This document shows positions 41,770-50,641 of a stretch of DNA of 64,000 nt, one piece after another; within the stretch, counting starts at the first letter, position 1, and each line of letters starts with the position of its first letter. A program made the position numbers and the translations under genes. This DNA is from Soonwooa sp. GTDB taxonomy: Bacteria; Bacteroidota; Bacteroidia; Flavobacteriales; Weeksellaceae. The notes beneath the pieces were generated by a model. It ran no database searches. It worked only from the letters and a program-made list of their open reading frames with translations, and was not told the DNA's origin. The stretch spans positions 29,420 through 93,419 of the forward strand of contig NZ_JASLDS010000071.1 in NCBI RefSeq assembly GCF_030151385.1, given 5' to 3'.

Positions 41770-43011
41770 TTATCTGATTTTGAGTGTTATCAAACAAATA
41801 ATTGCTAACAACATTCCCAAAATAATTGCTCTGTTTACAATTTTGCTCTCGTGGTAACCTTTCTTCTGATAATGATGGTGCAAAGGCGACATCAAAAACA
41901 GACGGTTATTTTGAGCATATTCTAAACCGTATTTTCTTTTTCTATATTTAAAAACAATCACCTGCAGCACGACAGAAAGATTCTCTACCAAGAAAATTCC
42001 GCAAAGCACAGGGATTAATAATTCTTTTCTTAAAATAATTGCCAAAACAGCGATTACTCCACCCAACATCAAACTTCCGGTATCTCCCATGAAGACCTGT
42101 GCCGGATAGGTATTGTACCAAAAAAATCCAATGACTGCACCAACTAAGGCTAGCGCAAAAATTGTGGTTTCGCCCATATTTGGGAGGAACATAATATTGA
42201 GATAATCGGCAAAAATAATATTACCCGACAGGTAAGCCAAAAATGCCAAAGTCAGCAATATGACGGTACTGGTTCCGGCGGCTAGTCCATCGATTCCATC
42301 AGTGATATTGGCACCATTGGATACGGCCGTTACAATGAAAATAACAATTGGGATAAAAACTACCCAAGACCACTCGTGAGCATCTTCTGGACTCATCCAA
42401 AACAAAATCCCCGAATAGTCGAATTCGTTATTCTTTGTGAAAGGTACCGTCGAAACAGGAATTCTCTCCTCTGGCATAAAGTTTTTTTCAACATTGTTAC
42501 GGTTGACAACTTTAGCATCAGAATATTTTCTTTTAACCTCAACATCTGGATGAAAGTACATCGTAATACCGACAATCAGCCCCAAACCAACTTGTCCTAT
42601 AACCTTGAATTTCCCTTTTAATCCGTCTTTATTTTTTTTAATCTTTTTTAAATAATCATCTAGGAAGCCAATTGCGCCCATCCAAAAGACTGAAACAATC
42701 AACAAAACAATGTATACATTTGTAATCCTGGTAAACAAAAGCACTGGAATAATGGTCGCAACAATAATAATAATTCCGCCCATTGTTGGTGTTCCTTCTT
42801 TTTGTTTTTGACCTGCTAAACCCAAATCTCTAACCAATTCGCCCATTTGCTTTTTGCGCAAATAGTTGATGATTTTCTTCCCATACGCCAAAGCAATAAT
42901 CAGTGAAAATAATACAGCCATTGCCGCTCGAAACGAAATGTATCGAAACAAGTTCATCCCCGGAATATGGATGCCATGACTGATGAAATATTCGTTTAGG
43001 TAGTATAACAT
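41770..43011 (-). CDS. mraY: phospho-N-acetylmuramoyl-pentapeptide transferase
   Basis: The 413-residue membrane protein shows the MraY motifs: KEGTPTMGGIIII, GFLDDYLK, NITDGIDGLAAGTS and FMGDTGSLMLGG, and SPLHHHYQKKG near the end. It attaches phospho-MurNAc-pentapeptide to undecaprenyl phosphate to make lipid I. It is about 50 residues longer than E. coli MraY, owing to an insert of about 70 residues (EVKRKYSDAKVVNRNN to FDYSGILFWM) after the fourth helix. I remember such an insert in other Bacteroidota. The gap to murE (76 bp) holds a simple repeat. Confidence 0.95.
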   Translation of the reverse strand: MLYYLNEYFISHGIHIPGMNLFRYISFRAAMAVLFSLIIALAYGKKIINYLRKKQMGELVRDLGLAGQKQKEGTPTMGGIIIIVATIIPVLLFTRITNVYIVLLIVSVFWMGAIGFLDDYLKKIKKNKDGLKGKFKVIGQVGLGLIVGITMYFHPDVEVKRKYSDAKVVNRNNVEKNFMPEERIPVSTVPFTKNNEFDYSGILFWMSPEDAHEWSWVVFIPIVIFIVTAVSNGANITDGIDGLAAGTSTVILLTLAFLAYLSGNIIFADYLNIMFLPNMGETTIFALALVGAVIGFFWYNTYPAQVFMGDTGSLMLGGVIAVLAIILRKELLIPVLCGIFLVENLSVVLQVIVFKYRKRKYGLEYAQNNRLFLMSPLHHHYQKKGYHESKIVNRAIILGMLLAIICLITLKIR

Positions 43012-43020
43012 AATATTTTT

Positions 43021-43052
43021 AGTTTTTGGTTCTTGGTTTTTAGTTTTTGGAC
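43021..43052. repeat. short simple repeat upstream of mraY
   Basis: The gap between mraY and murE contains three imperfect copies of a GTTTTTGG/GGTTTTTAG-type unit over about 30 bp. It is low-complexity and probably a slippage product. Confidence 0.35.
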
Positions 43053-43087
43053 TTCTAAGATTCCTTAGCTAAAAACCTATTCCAATT

Positions 43088-44554
43088 TTATTTTCCCATT
43101 AATTTGTACAACTCTGTGATAACTTCCTTGTCATCAAAATGATGTTTGACACCATTAACTTCCTGATAAGTCTCGTGACCTTTCCCAGCCACCAAAATAA
43201 TGTCTTTTGGTTCCGAAAACTTGATAGCCATTTTAATGGCTTCTTTACGATCGGGCACCGAAATATATTTGTTAAAATTTTGAGGCTCAACACCAGATTC
43301 AATTTCTTTGATAATCGCAGTTGGATCTTCAGTTCTTGGATTATCGGATGTGATGATCGCCAAAGTTGCTTTTTGCGACGCAATTTTTCCCATCTGTGGA
43401 CGTTTGCCGTGATCTCTGTCGCCGCCGCAACCAAAGACACAAATCAATCTTTCATTTTTGGTGCGGATTTCGTTAATGCTGTCCAAAATATTTTCTAAAG
43501 CATCTGGCGTGTGCGCATAATCGACAACGAAGAAAATCCCGCTATCAGATTTCATCGTTTCGAAACGACCATTAACACGTTGAAGTTTTGAAATCGCTTG
43601 TAAAATTTCATCCTCTTCCATTCCCAATTCTGTCGCAATACCAAACGCCAACAGTAGATTATAAACATTGAACTTCCCTGTTAAAGTTGTCCAAAATTCT
43701 TTACCATTAAAATTTAACAACATTCCATTGAAATCCACTTCCAATAATTTTCCGTGGAAATCTGCCATCGTCTTCATCGCGAAAGACTTTTTAGTTGCTT
43801 TGGTATTTTGCAACATCACACTTCCGTTTTTATCATCTGCATTGGTAATCGCAATGGCACCAACTTCTAACTCATCAAAAAATCTTTTCTTGGCTTGAAT
43901 ATAGTTTTCGAAAGTTTTGTGATAGTCCAAATGGTCTCTCGTGATATTCGTGAAACCTGCAATTTTAAAATGCAAACCTTCGATACGATCTTGCACAATG
44001 CCATGAGAACTTACTTCCATAAAAGCATATTCGCAACCTTTGTCAACTGCTTTCGCCAACATTTCGTTAAGGCGAATAACATCTGGCGTTGTATGTGTAC
44101 TTGGGATAACCTCATCAGCAATGCGATATTCCACGGTTGAAATAAGCGCTGATGGATAACCCAAATTTTTAAAAATATCAAATAACAAAGTTGTTACAGA
44201 AGACTTTCCGTTAGTTCCTGTAACACCAACTAAGTTTAATTTTTTAGATGGATTGTCGTAGAAGTTTGAAGCTAAATGCCCTAAAGCTTTCGACGAATCT
44301 TTTACTAAAATATAAGTAACACCTTCGTTAATCGTTTCTGGCAAAACTTCGCAAACTACAGTCGTTGCACCTTTTTCAATCGCCGAATTAATAAATGAAT
44401 GTCCATCTGCAACCACACCTTTAATAGCAACATACAAAGCATTTTCAACAGCTTTTCTACTGTCAAAAACCAACACAGAAACCTCTTTGTCCAAAGTTCC
44501 TTTAGTTTCTAAAACCGTGATGTTTGCTAATAATTTTTCTAAATTCATTTTCAA
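43088..44554 (-). CDS. murE: UDP-N-acetylmuramoyl-tripeptide synthetase
   Basis: The 488-residue protein has the P-loop GTNGKSSVTTL near residue 115, HTTPD, MEVSSHG, TNITRDHLDYH and the amino-acid-selecting motif TSDNPRTEDP. DNPR is the pattern for meso-diaminopimelate-adding MurE, so the cell wall should have mDAP, as expected for Bacteroidota. It lies 4 bp downstream of ftsI. Confidence 0.95.
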   Translation of the reverse strand: MKMNLEKLLANITVLETKGTLDKEVSVLVFDSRKAVENALYVAIKGVVADGHSFINSAIEKGATTVVCEVLPETINEGVTYILVKDSSKALGHLASNFYDNPSKKLNLVGVTGTNGKSSVTTLLFDIFKNLGYPSALISTVEYRIADEVIPSTHTTPDVIRLNEMLAKAVDKGCEYAFMEVSSHGIVQDRIEGLHFKIAGFTNITRDHLDYHKTFENYIQAKKRFFDELEVGAIAITNADDKNGSVMLQNTKATKKSFAMKTMADFHGKLLEVDFNGMLLNFNGKEFWTTLTGKFNVYNLLLAFGIATELGMEEDEILQAISKLQRVNGRFETMKSDSGIFFVVDYAHTPDALENILDSINEIRTKNERLICVFGCGGDRDHGKRPQMGKIASQKATLAIITSDNPRTEDPTAIIKEIESGVEPQNFNKYISVPDRKEAIKMAIKFSEPKDIILVAGKGHETYQEVNGVKHHFDDKEVITELYKLMGK

Positions 44555-44558
44555 TTCG

Positions 44559-46553
44559 TTATTTCTGTAAAGTCAGATATATTCTTTGATTTTTACCAAT
44601 TGTTGCTCCTGCAGTTGGGAATTGTTCCAATATTTTTCCAACACCTTTGAAGTCTACACGATAACCCAAATTCTCCAATTGCGGAATTGCATTTTTACCA
44701 ATCATCCCAACAACGTTTGGCATTTGCTTATTCTCCACCAAAATTTTTCTGTCTGGCTCAATCATCTTGTCAAGCTTAACTGGATGCTCCACCAACATTT
44801 CCTTTTCCACATTAAGTGGTGTTTTCAAAAATGTTTTACCAGCAATCTCTTTAAAAACAGGCGCCGAAACCGAACCACCATAAAATCCTTTTGATGTATC
44901 TGGCTGGTTAATCATGACGATACATGTATATTTTGGGTTGTCGGATGGATAAAAACCAGCAAAAGAGGCTTGGTATTTTCTTGGTCCTGGCTTCCAATAT
45001 TCGAATCTTGCCGTCCCTGTTTTACCAGCGATTTTAAGATTTGGGGTATAGATACTTTTCGCAGTTCCTTTTTCTACAGCTTTGGTAAGCGCATCCGTCA
45101 TCATTTTTATCGCTTTGTCTGACGCCATTTTATTTACCAAAACTTCTGGTTTAGCATCATACAGTACTTTTCCGTCTTTCATCACTTTATCGATGAAAAG
45201 CGGTTTCACCATTTTACCATGATTTGCAACACCATTATAAAACGTTGTCAATTGCAACAAGCTAAAACTTGACGAATAACCATACGCCAAAGATGCTAAA
45301 GTCGCCTTGTTCCAACGCTTACTTTTTGGTGTCTGGATAGATGGTTTTGCGATTCCTGGAAGTTCGATATCCATTTTGTCAAACATCTTCCATCTTCTCC
45401 AGTGATCCAAAAACACTTCAGGTTTGTCAGCATAATGTGACGTAATAATTTTAGCTGCACCAACATTACTTGACTTTGCTAAAACATCACTAACATCATA
45501 AGTTCCGCCACCGTGACCATCTGTAATTAACTGTCCCGCATACGTCCAGCTACCATTTCCGATATTTACCTTTGTATTTTCGTCCACAAATCCGTCATCC
45601 ATCGCTGCCAAAATTGACATCGTTTTGATGATAGATCCTGGTTCTTGCGCATCTTTAACAGCGTAATTGTACGCATCAACATAAACGCCAGGTTCGGTTC
45701 TGCGAAGATTAACCAACGCACGAACTTTCCCAGTTTGGGTTTCCATAACGACAACACAACCATGGTCTGCATCGAAATTAATCAACTGATTTTCTAAAGC
45801 GGTATGCGCAATATCCTGAATTCTCAAATCCAAAGTCGTGTACACATCTTCACCATCAACAGGTTCTTGAACTTTCCAATAATCGATTGGTTTCCACTGT
45901 GATGCATTAATTCTTTGTTCCAGACGTTTGCCATCTGTACCTGTCAAATATTTACTAAAAGCACCTTCTAGTCCAGACTTTCCATTTTCGTTATCTGCTC
46001 CAATTGTACCAGCACCAATTTGTGTTGTTGCAAGCTCTCTTTTAAAGTTTCTATCTACGATAAAACCTCCTCTATTTTTACCTTTGTTAAAAATTGGGAA
46101 GTTTCGGATTCTGTCGTACTCGTCAAAGTCAAGTCCTTTCGCTAAAGCGTAATATTGATTTTTCTTCTTCTTTTGCTCATCGAATTTTGCACGGAAATAA
46201 CTTCTCGGCTTATCAAACATTACCGCCAAAGAATCTGTTAATTCTCCAATGTTATTTTGATAAATGGTATCGCGCATCGTTTTGAAATCCAAATAGATAT
46301 CATAACGCATCACGGTTGTTGCCAAGATAGAACCATCCGCAGCATAAAGATTTCCACGAGCGGCTTTTAGCGTTGCTTCGCGGTAATTTTTGTTGATATA
46401 GTTATTCTGAAACTCCTCAACATTGGTATTTTGCAAAATAAGAATACGAATCAAAAATATCGTAAAGAGACCAAAAGCTACCAATGCAAAAAGGTAGCCC
46501 CATCTCAACGCTTTGGAACGCTTCTTTTCGTAATCATTGTTTTCTTTTGACAT
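44559..46553 (-). CDS. ftsI: division-specific penicillin-binding protein (PBP3/FtsI) with PASTA domain
   Basis: The 664-residue protein has one N-terminal membrane segment (WGYLFALVAFGLFTIFLIRI) and a pedestal domain, then the transpeptidase domain with the motifs EPGSIIK (SxxK, catalytic Ser), AKSSN (SxN) and AGKTGTA (KTG). A C-terminal PASTA domain (MPNVVGMIGKNAIPQLENLGYRV, residues of about 610-664) is present, which is common in Gram-positives and present in flavobacterial FtsI as I recall. The protein cross-links septal peptidoglycan with FtsW. It overlaps ftsL by 20 bp. Confidence 0.95.
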   Translation of the reverse strand: MSKENNDYEKKRSKALRWGYLFALVAFGLFTIFLIRILILQNTNVEEFQNNYINKNYREATLKAARGNLYAADGSILATTVMRYDIYLDFKTMRDTIYQNNIGELTDSLAVMFDKPRSYFRAKFDEQKKKKNQYYALAKGLDFDEYDRIRNFPIFNKGKNRGGFIVDRNFKRELATTQIGAGTIGADNENGKSGLEGAFSKYLTGTDGKRLEQRINASQWKPIDYWKVQEPVDGEDVYTTLDLRIQDIAHTALENQLINFDADHGCVVVMETQTGKVRALVNLRRTEPGVYVDAYNYAVKDAQEPGSIIKTMSILAAMDDGFVDENTKVNIGNGSWTYAGQLITDGHGGGTYDVSDVLAKSSNVGAAKIITSHYADKPEVFLDHWRRWKMFDKMDIELPGIAKPSIQTPKSKRWNKATLASLAYGYSSSFSLLQLTTFYNGVANHGKMVKPLFIDKVMKDGKVLYDAKPEVLVNKMASDKAIKMMTDALTKAVEKGTAKSIYTPNLKIAGKTGTARFEYWKPGPRKYQASFAGFYPSDNPKYTCIVMINQPDTSKGFYGGSVSAPVFKEIAGKTFLKTPLNVEKEMLVEHPVKLDKMIEPDRKILVENKQMPNVVGMIGKNAIPQLENLGYRVDFKGVGKILEQFPTAGATIGKNQRIYLTLQK

Positions 46554-46902
46554 CTGTGCTATCTAGTTTTATAAGGAGTTTCATTGGGTGACTTTCTAAG
46601 GTCATTAGTGAGTCGCTCAACATTTCTTTCCCTAATTCTGATTCTAATTTTATCTTAATCAATCTACTTTGCGCGTAGGCATTTCGTGATTTATATTCTT
46701 CTGTTTCCTCTTTTAATTCGTTAACGCGTTCGATTTTTTTACCAACCAAGTGGTTGCTGTAGATCATCACCATTAACAATCCGAAGACCATCAAAAAATA
46801 TTTGTAATGAACTGTAACCTCATCACGATTAAGAAAATTCCCCTTGATGATGTCCATCACGGTTAACTTCTTTTTTGGTCGGTTAAGGTTTCTTTTAGCC
46901 AA
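46534..46902 (-). CDS. ftsL: FtsL-like division protein
   Basis: The 122-residue protein has a basic N terminus, one membrane segment (YFLMVFGLLMVMIYSNHLVG), then a heptad-patterned region (KIERVNELKEETEEYKSRNAYAQSRLIKIKLESEL), the layout of FtsL. FtsL works with FtsB and FtsQ to activate FtsWI. Sequence identity in this family is low, so the name rests on size, layout and position between rsmH and ftsI. It overlaps ftsI by 20 bp. Confidence 0.8.
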   Translation of the reverse strand: MAKRNLNRPKKKLTVMDIIKGNFLNRDEVTVHYKYFLMVFGLLMVMIYSNHLVGKKIERVNELKEETEEYKSRNAYAQSRLIKIKLESELGKEMLSDSLMTLESHPMKLLIKLDSTDVKRKQ

Positions 46903-46921
46903 TTCTAAATTTCTATTTTAT

Positions 46922-47821
46922 TTAAACTTTACTTCCTATTCTCATTTTCGCACTTCTAGCACGAGAATTTTCTTCAATCTCCTTATCATCAGGAATAATA
47001 GCTTTGGTTTTTATCAAGTCAAATGACTTTTTAAAATTTCCATATATATCGCGTTCTGGCTCACCTTCGAACATTCCGTTTTTCAAAAATCTTTTCACCA
47101 AACGATCTTCTAAAGAATGGTAAGAAATCACTACCAAACGACCTTCTGGTTTTAAAATTTTATAAGACTGAAGCAGCATTTCCTTCAACACATCCAACTC
47201 CTGATTCACTTCAATTCTTACCGCTTGGAAGACTTGCGCAAAAAATTTGTTGCTCTTATGCGATGGTATATAACTGAAAATATCTTTCAGATCCTGCGTT
47301 GTTTCAATCAGTTTATTTTTGCGATGGTGGACAATTTGGCGCGCTAACTTTCTCGCTTCGCGTAATTCACCATAATAATAAAAGATGTCCGCAAGCTGCT
47401 CTTCTTCATATTCGTTAATAACCTTCTTCGCGTCAAGACCTTGCATCACATTCATTCGCATATCCAAAGGCGCATTGCTACGAATTGAAAATCCACGATC
47501 AGCTTCATCAAACTGATGCGAAGAAACGCCCAAGTCTGCCAAAATTCCATCCACTTGAGGAACGCCATACATTAACATCGAATTTTCGAGGAATCTAAAA
47601 TTCTGATTAATCAATGTAAAACGAGAATCATCCAAAGCATTCTTCAAAGCATCCGTATCCTGATCAAAAGAAAACAAACGCCCTTCTGGAGACAACCTAG
47701 ACAAAATCTCACGAGAATGCCCACCGCCACCAAAAGTGCAATCCACATAGACACCATCTGGATTAGTCACCAAAGCATCTACACTATCTTTTAACAAAAC
47801 TGGATTATGATACATCGTCAT
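46922..47821 (-). CDS. rsmH: 16S rRNA (cytosine(1402)-N4)-methyltransferase
   Basis: The 299-residue protein has the MraW/RsmH motifs: YHNPVLLKDSVDAL, VDCTFGGGGHSREIL (AdoMet binding), GILADLGVSSHQFD, RGFSIRSNAPLDMRM and VVISYHSLEDRLVKRF. It methylates C1402 in the 16S decoding site. Its start overlaps mraZ by 17 bp, so the two are coupled. A second ATG two codons downstream is equally possible. Confidence 0.96.
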   Translation of the reverse strand: MTMYHNPVLLKDSVDALVTNPDGVYVDCTFGGGGHSREILSRLSPEGRLFSFDQDTDALKNALDDSRFTLINQNFRFLENSMLMYGVPQVDGILADLGVSSHQFDEADRGFSIRSNAPLDMRMNVMQGLDAKKVINEYEEEQLADIFYYYGELREARKLARQIVHHRKNKLIETTQDLKDIFSYIPSHKSNKFFAQVFQAVRIEVNQELDVLKEMLLQSYKILKPEGRLVVISYHSLEDRLVKRFLKNGMFEGEPERDIYGNFKKSFDLIKTKAIIPDDKEIEENSRARSAKMRIGSKV

Positions 47822-48272
47822 TATTATTATTTCCCATTACTTCTTCCGCCAGACTTGCAAAATCTACAGTCCCAGCGTTGATAATCGCTTCATAAGCTTC
47901 TTTATCCCAAAGCTCGAACAATTCGCCAGCGCTCGCAATCACAATATCTTTGCTAAGATTTGCGTAAACCGCAAGATCTTTAGAAATTTGCAATCTTGAG
48001 CTAGAGTCAAGTTCGACAACTTTAACACCTGCTGTGAAAATTCTGATAAACTCAACATTTTTCTTCACAAATCTGTTGAGACCATTCACTTGTTGCATGA
48101 CAGGCTCCCAGTTTTTCTTAGGATAAACTTCAAGACAATCGTTAAATACAGAGCGCTTGACAATAACCGTCTGATCACCAAAGACTTCCAACTGCTTCGC
48201 CAGCGAAGTAGGAAGTTTGATGCGACCTTTGTCATCAATTTTACACTCGTATGTTCCGATGAAATGATTCAT
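47805..48272 (-). CDS. mraZ: transcriptional regulator / division protein MraZ
   Basis: The start at 48272 gives MNHFIGTYECKIDDKGRIKLP (155 residues), the usual beginning of MraZ. The longer frame from 48302 overlaps the operator and is unlikely. Two MraZ/AbrB-like repeats are visible: KGRIKLPTSLAKQL with CLEVYPKKNW, and VELDSSSRLQISKDLAVYA. MraZ forms rings that bind its own promoter and repress the dcw operon. The operator boxes are directly upstream. The gene is first in the cluster and overlaps rsmH. Confidence 0.93.
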   Translation of the reverse strand: MNHFIGTYECKIDDKGRIKLPTSLAKQLEVFGDQTVIVKRSVFNDCLEVYPKKNWEPVMQQVNGLNRFVKKNVEFIRIFTAGVKVVELDSSSRLQISKDLAVYANLSKDIVIASAGELFELWDKEAYEAIINAGTVDFASLAEEVMGNNNNDDVS

Positions 48273-48296
48273 TTGGGACAAATTTATATAATTTTT

Positions 48297-48322
48297 TTCC
48301 ACTTTCTCCCACTTTCTCCCAC
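48297..48322 (-). promoter_or_regulatory. MraZ operator: three boxes at 10-bp spacing
   Basis: On the minus strand GTGGGA at 48322-48317 and 48312-48307, and GTGGAA at 48302-48297, repeat with 10-bp period, the arrangement known for MraZ binding sites (TGGGN repeats one helical turn apart). They lie 25-50 bp before the mraZ ATG. The sequence just upstream, TAAAATTG, is a weak -7-like box overlapping the first repeat. Confidence 0.8.
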
Positions 48323-48548
48323 AATTTTACTTAATGTTTATAACTTTTAACACAAAAAAGCACCTATTTAAAGATTTGATTTTAAACACTTTATCTTAAA
48401 AGATGTTATGAAACTATGATAAACCCAAGCTTTTCGGCAAATCCATTACTGATTTGACAAAAAATCGAGATTATAGAAAATTTTAGTTAAACTTTTTTAA
48501 TATTTTTGAAATAAGACCGTATAAAAACAAAATTTTGTCTTTTATTTG

Positions 48549-48556
48549 TATTTTTG
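48549..48556 (+). promoter_or_regulatory. -7 promoter box for the alpha/beta hydrolase gene
   Basis: TATTTTTG matches TAnnTTTG, 26 bp before the ATG at 48582. Another TATTTTTG at 48501-48508 could be an alternative. It diverges from the mraZ promoter. Confidence 0.5.
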
Positions 48557-48581
48557 CAATGCTTATTTGCGAAGCACCTTT

Positions 48582-49343
48582 ATGATATTCAAAAAGAAAA
48601 ATAGAAAATTCAATTACATCGAAGCTGGTAGCGGACATCCTATGATCCTTTTACATGGATTAATGGGCGGTTTGAGCAACTTTGAAGATACTATTAACTT
48701 CTTCTCAGAAAAAGGCTATCAAGTTTTTGTACCCGAATTACCGATATACGATTTACCTGTTCTTAATACCAATCTTACGACAATCGCCAAATTTGTTATT
48801 AAATTTATCGAAGATCAAGAGATTACAGAACCTGTAACGATCGTTGGAAACTCGATGGGTGGCCATGTAGGGCTTATCCTTACATTGGCACGTCCTGATC
48901 TTGTCAAAAATCTAGTCCTTACAGGAAGCTCTGGCTTGTACGAAAGGACATTTGGTGACAGTTTCCCTAGAAAAAGTGATAAAGATTACATCAGAAAGAA
49001 AACTGAAGAAGTATTCTACAATCCCGAAATTGCAACAGACGAACTGGTTGACGAAGTCTTTGACGTTGTTAACGATCGTATGAAAGGCATTAAAACAGTG
49101 ATGCTGGCAAGAAGCGCCATCAAACACAATATGTTGAATGACCTTCCAAAAATCACTTGTCCAACTTGCCTTATTTGGGGAAAACAAGATAATGTTACAC
49201 CACCAGAAGTTGCGGAAGACATGCACAAGTTTATTCCAAATTCAGAATTGCATTGGATTGAAGAATGTGGACACGCAGCCATGATGGAAAAGCCAAAAGA
49301 ATTCAACGAAATTCTTTACGCTTGGTTACAAAAAGTAATGTAA
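48582..49343 (+). CDS. alpha/beta-fold hydrolase
   Basis: I choose the ATG at 48582 (253 residues, MIFKKKNRKFNYIEAG) because the longer frame from 48546 begins with TTG and overlaps the -7 box. Motifs: oxyanion-hole segment LLHGLMGG, nucleophile elbow VGNSMGGH (catalytic Ser), the Asp region WGKQDNVTPP, and the catalytic His in EECGHAAMMEKP. The substrate is unknown; the fold covers esterases, lipases and C-C hydrolases. It is a single gene between its promoter and a terminator, and it diverges from the dcw cluster. Confidence 0.85.
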   Translation: MIFKKKNRKFNYIEAGSGHPMILLHGLMGGLSNFEDTINFFSEKGYQVFVPELPIYDLPVLNTNLTTIAKFVIKFIEDQEITEPVTIVGNSMGGHVGLILTLARPDLVKNLVLTGSSGLYERTFGDSFPRKSDKDYIRKKTEEVFYNPEIATDELVDEVFDVVNDRMKGIKTVMLARSAIKHNMLNDLPKITCPTCLIWGKQDNVTPPEVAEDMHKFIPNSELHWIEECGHAAMMEKPKEFNEILYAWLQKVM

Positions 49344-49357
49344 AAACAAAAAATAAC

Positions 49358-49389
49358 AAACCATTAAGAGCACAATATCTTAATGGTTT
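49358..49389 (+). terminator. terminator after the alpha/beta hydrolase gene
   Basis: AAACCATTAAGA and TCTTAATGGTTT form a 12-bp stem with an 8-nt loop, followed by T-rich sequence just before yihA. Confidence 0.7.
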
Positions 49390-49403
49390 TTAATTAATAG
49401 ATT

Positions 49404-50024
49404 ATGCTAATCAAAACAGCGGAATTTGTAAAAAGCAGTGGAAAGTGGCAAGATTGTCCAGATCCAAATTTGCCAGAATATGCTTTTATCGGACGATCAA
49501 ATGTTGGAAAATCATCACTTATCAATGCAATGATGAACCACAAGGATCTTGCTAAAACTTCACAAACACCAGGAAAAACACAGCTTATCAATCATTTTTT
49601 AATTAATGATGAATGGTATTTGACGGATTTACCAGGTTATGGTTATGCAAGAGTTTCGAAAAACACGAGAAAAGATTTTGAAAAATTAATTACCAATTAC
49701 ATACTTAACAGAAAGAACTTGGTTAATCTTTTTGTACTGGTTGATGTCCGCCATACGCCTCAAAAAATCGATTTAGAATTTATGCAATGGTGCGGCGAAA
49801 GTGGTATTCCGTTTTCAATTGTTTTTACAAAAGCTGACAAACTAAAGCCAGGAGGAGCGCAACGCAATGTTGACACTTACGAGACCGAACTTCTTAAGAC
49901 TTGGGAAGAAGCGCCGCAAATGTATATCACTTCTGCTGAAAAAAAACAAGGTGGCGACGAAATCTTAAGCTACATCCAACAAACCAACCAATATTTACAA
50001 AAAAATAAAATCCGATTCGACTAA
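49404..50024 (+). CDS. engB: ribosome biogenesis GTPase YihA/YsxC (EngB)
   Basis: The 206-residue protein is a complete small GTPase: FIGRSNVGKSSLINAM (G1), TPGKTQLINHF (G2), DLPGYGYARV (G3), TKADKLKP (G4). EngB acts in late assembly of the large ribosomal subunit and is usually essential. Its stop overlaps the next gene's ATG by one base (TAATG), so the GNAT protein downstream is translationally coupled. Confidence 0.95.
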   Translation: MLIKTAEFVKSSGKWQDCPDPNLPEYAFIGRSNVGKSSLINAMMNHKDLAKTSQTPGKTQLINHFLINDEWYLTDLPGYGYARVSKNTRKDFEKLITNYILNRKNLVNLFVLVDVRHTPQKIDLEFMQWCGESGIPFSIVFTKADKLKPGGAQRNVDTYETELLKTWEEAPQMYITSAEKKQGGDEILSYIQQTNQYLQKNKIRFD

Positions 50025-50467
50025 TGCTACTTTGGAAAATTAAAGCTTTTGAGGAGATCACAAGAGACGAGCTCTATGCAATCCTAAAAGTTAGACAAGA
50101 AGTTTTTATTGTAGAACAAGAAACTTACTATCTAGACACCGACGACACCGATCAAAAGGCGCTTCACATTTGGGCTGAGCTGGACGGAAAAGTCGTGGCT
50201 TATTGTCGCGTTTTTGACAAAGGTGTAAAGTATGATGAAACCAGTATTGGTCGTGTGCTAACGCATCCAGAATATCGTGGACTAAAATTGGGACGCACAC
50301 TGATTGCTTATGCTATTACCTGCATCGAAACACGTTACAAAACTTCGAGCATCAGAATTTCTGCTCAGGATTATTTGATTAAATTTTATGGAGATTTTGG
50401 CTTCATCGCGACAGATAACAAGTATCTAGAAGACAATCTTCCGCACACGGAAATGTACCGCATTTAA
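50024..50467 (+). CDS. GNAT-family N-acetyltransferase, ElaA-like
   Basis: The 147-residue protein has the acetyl-CoA motif of GNAT enzymes as IGRVLTHPEYRGLKLGRTLI (V-x-x-x-x-R-G-x-x-x-G-R) and the ElaA-like start LLWKIKAFEEITRDELYAILKVRQEVFIVEQ. It should acetylate a small molecule or protein, the target being unknown. It is coupled to engB by a 1-bp overlap, and a terminator follows, so the operon has two genes. Confidence 0.85.
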   Translation: MLLWKIKAFEEITRDELYAILKVRQEVFIVEQETYYLDTDDTDQKALHIWAELDGKVVAYCRVFDKGVKYDETSIGRVLTHPEYRGLKLGRTLIAYAITCIETRYKTSSIRISAQDYLIKFYGDFGFIATDNKYLEDNLPHTEMYRI

Positions 50468-50475
50468 CAAAAAAA

Positions 50476-50507
50476 AAGAGGTCTAATTCTTTCGAAACAG
50501 GCCTCTT
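50476..50507 (+). terminator. terminator after the GNAT gene
   Basis: AAGAGGTCT pairs with AGGCCTCTT with one G-T wobble. The plus strand lacks a T-run after it, but the A-run before it would act on the minus strand, so it may be bidirectional. Confidence 0.55.
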
Positions 50508-50641
50508 CGCAAAAAATGTAAAGTGTGTGTGTATTTTTATGTGTTTTTGGTACAAATTGAATTTTCATCTCTTTGTTGGCACAAATCTACAAGCCTTTGA
50601 TCAATAAAAAATACGGGAAACCGTAAAATGGAACATTATTT

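Noticed and set aside
48272..48302. Ten-residue longer N terminus of MraZ
   Set aside because: The added part covers one MraZ box, and the standard N terminus starts at the later Met.
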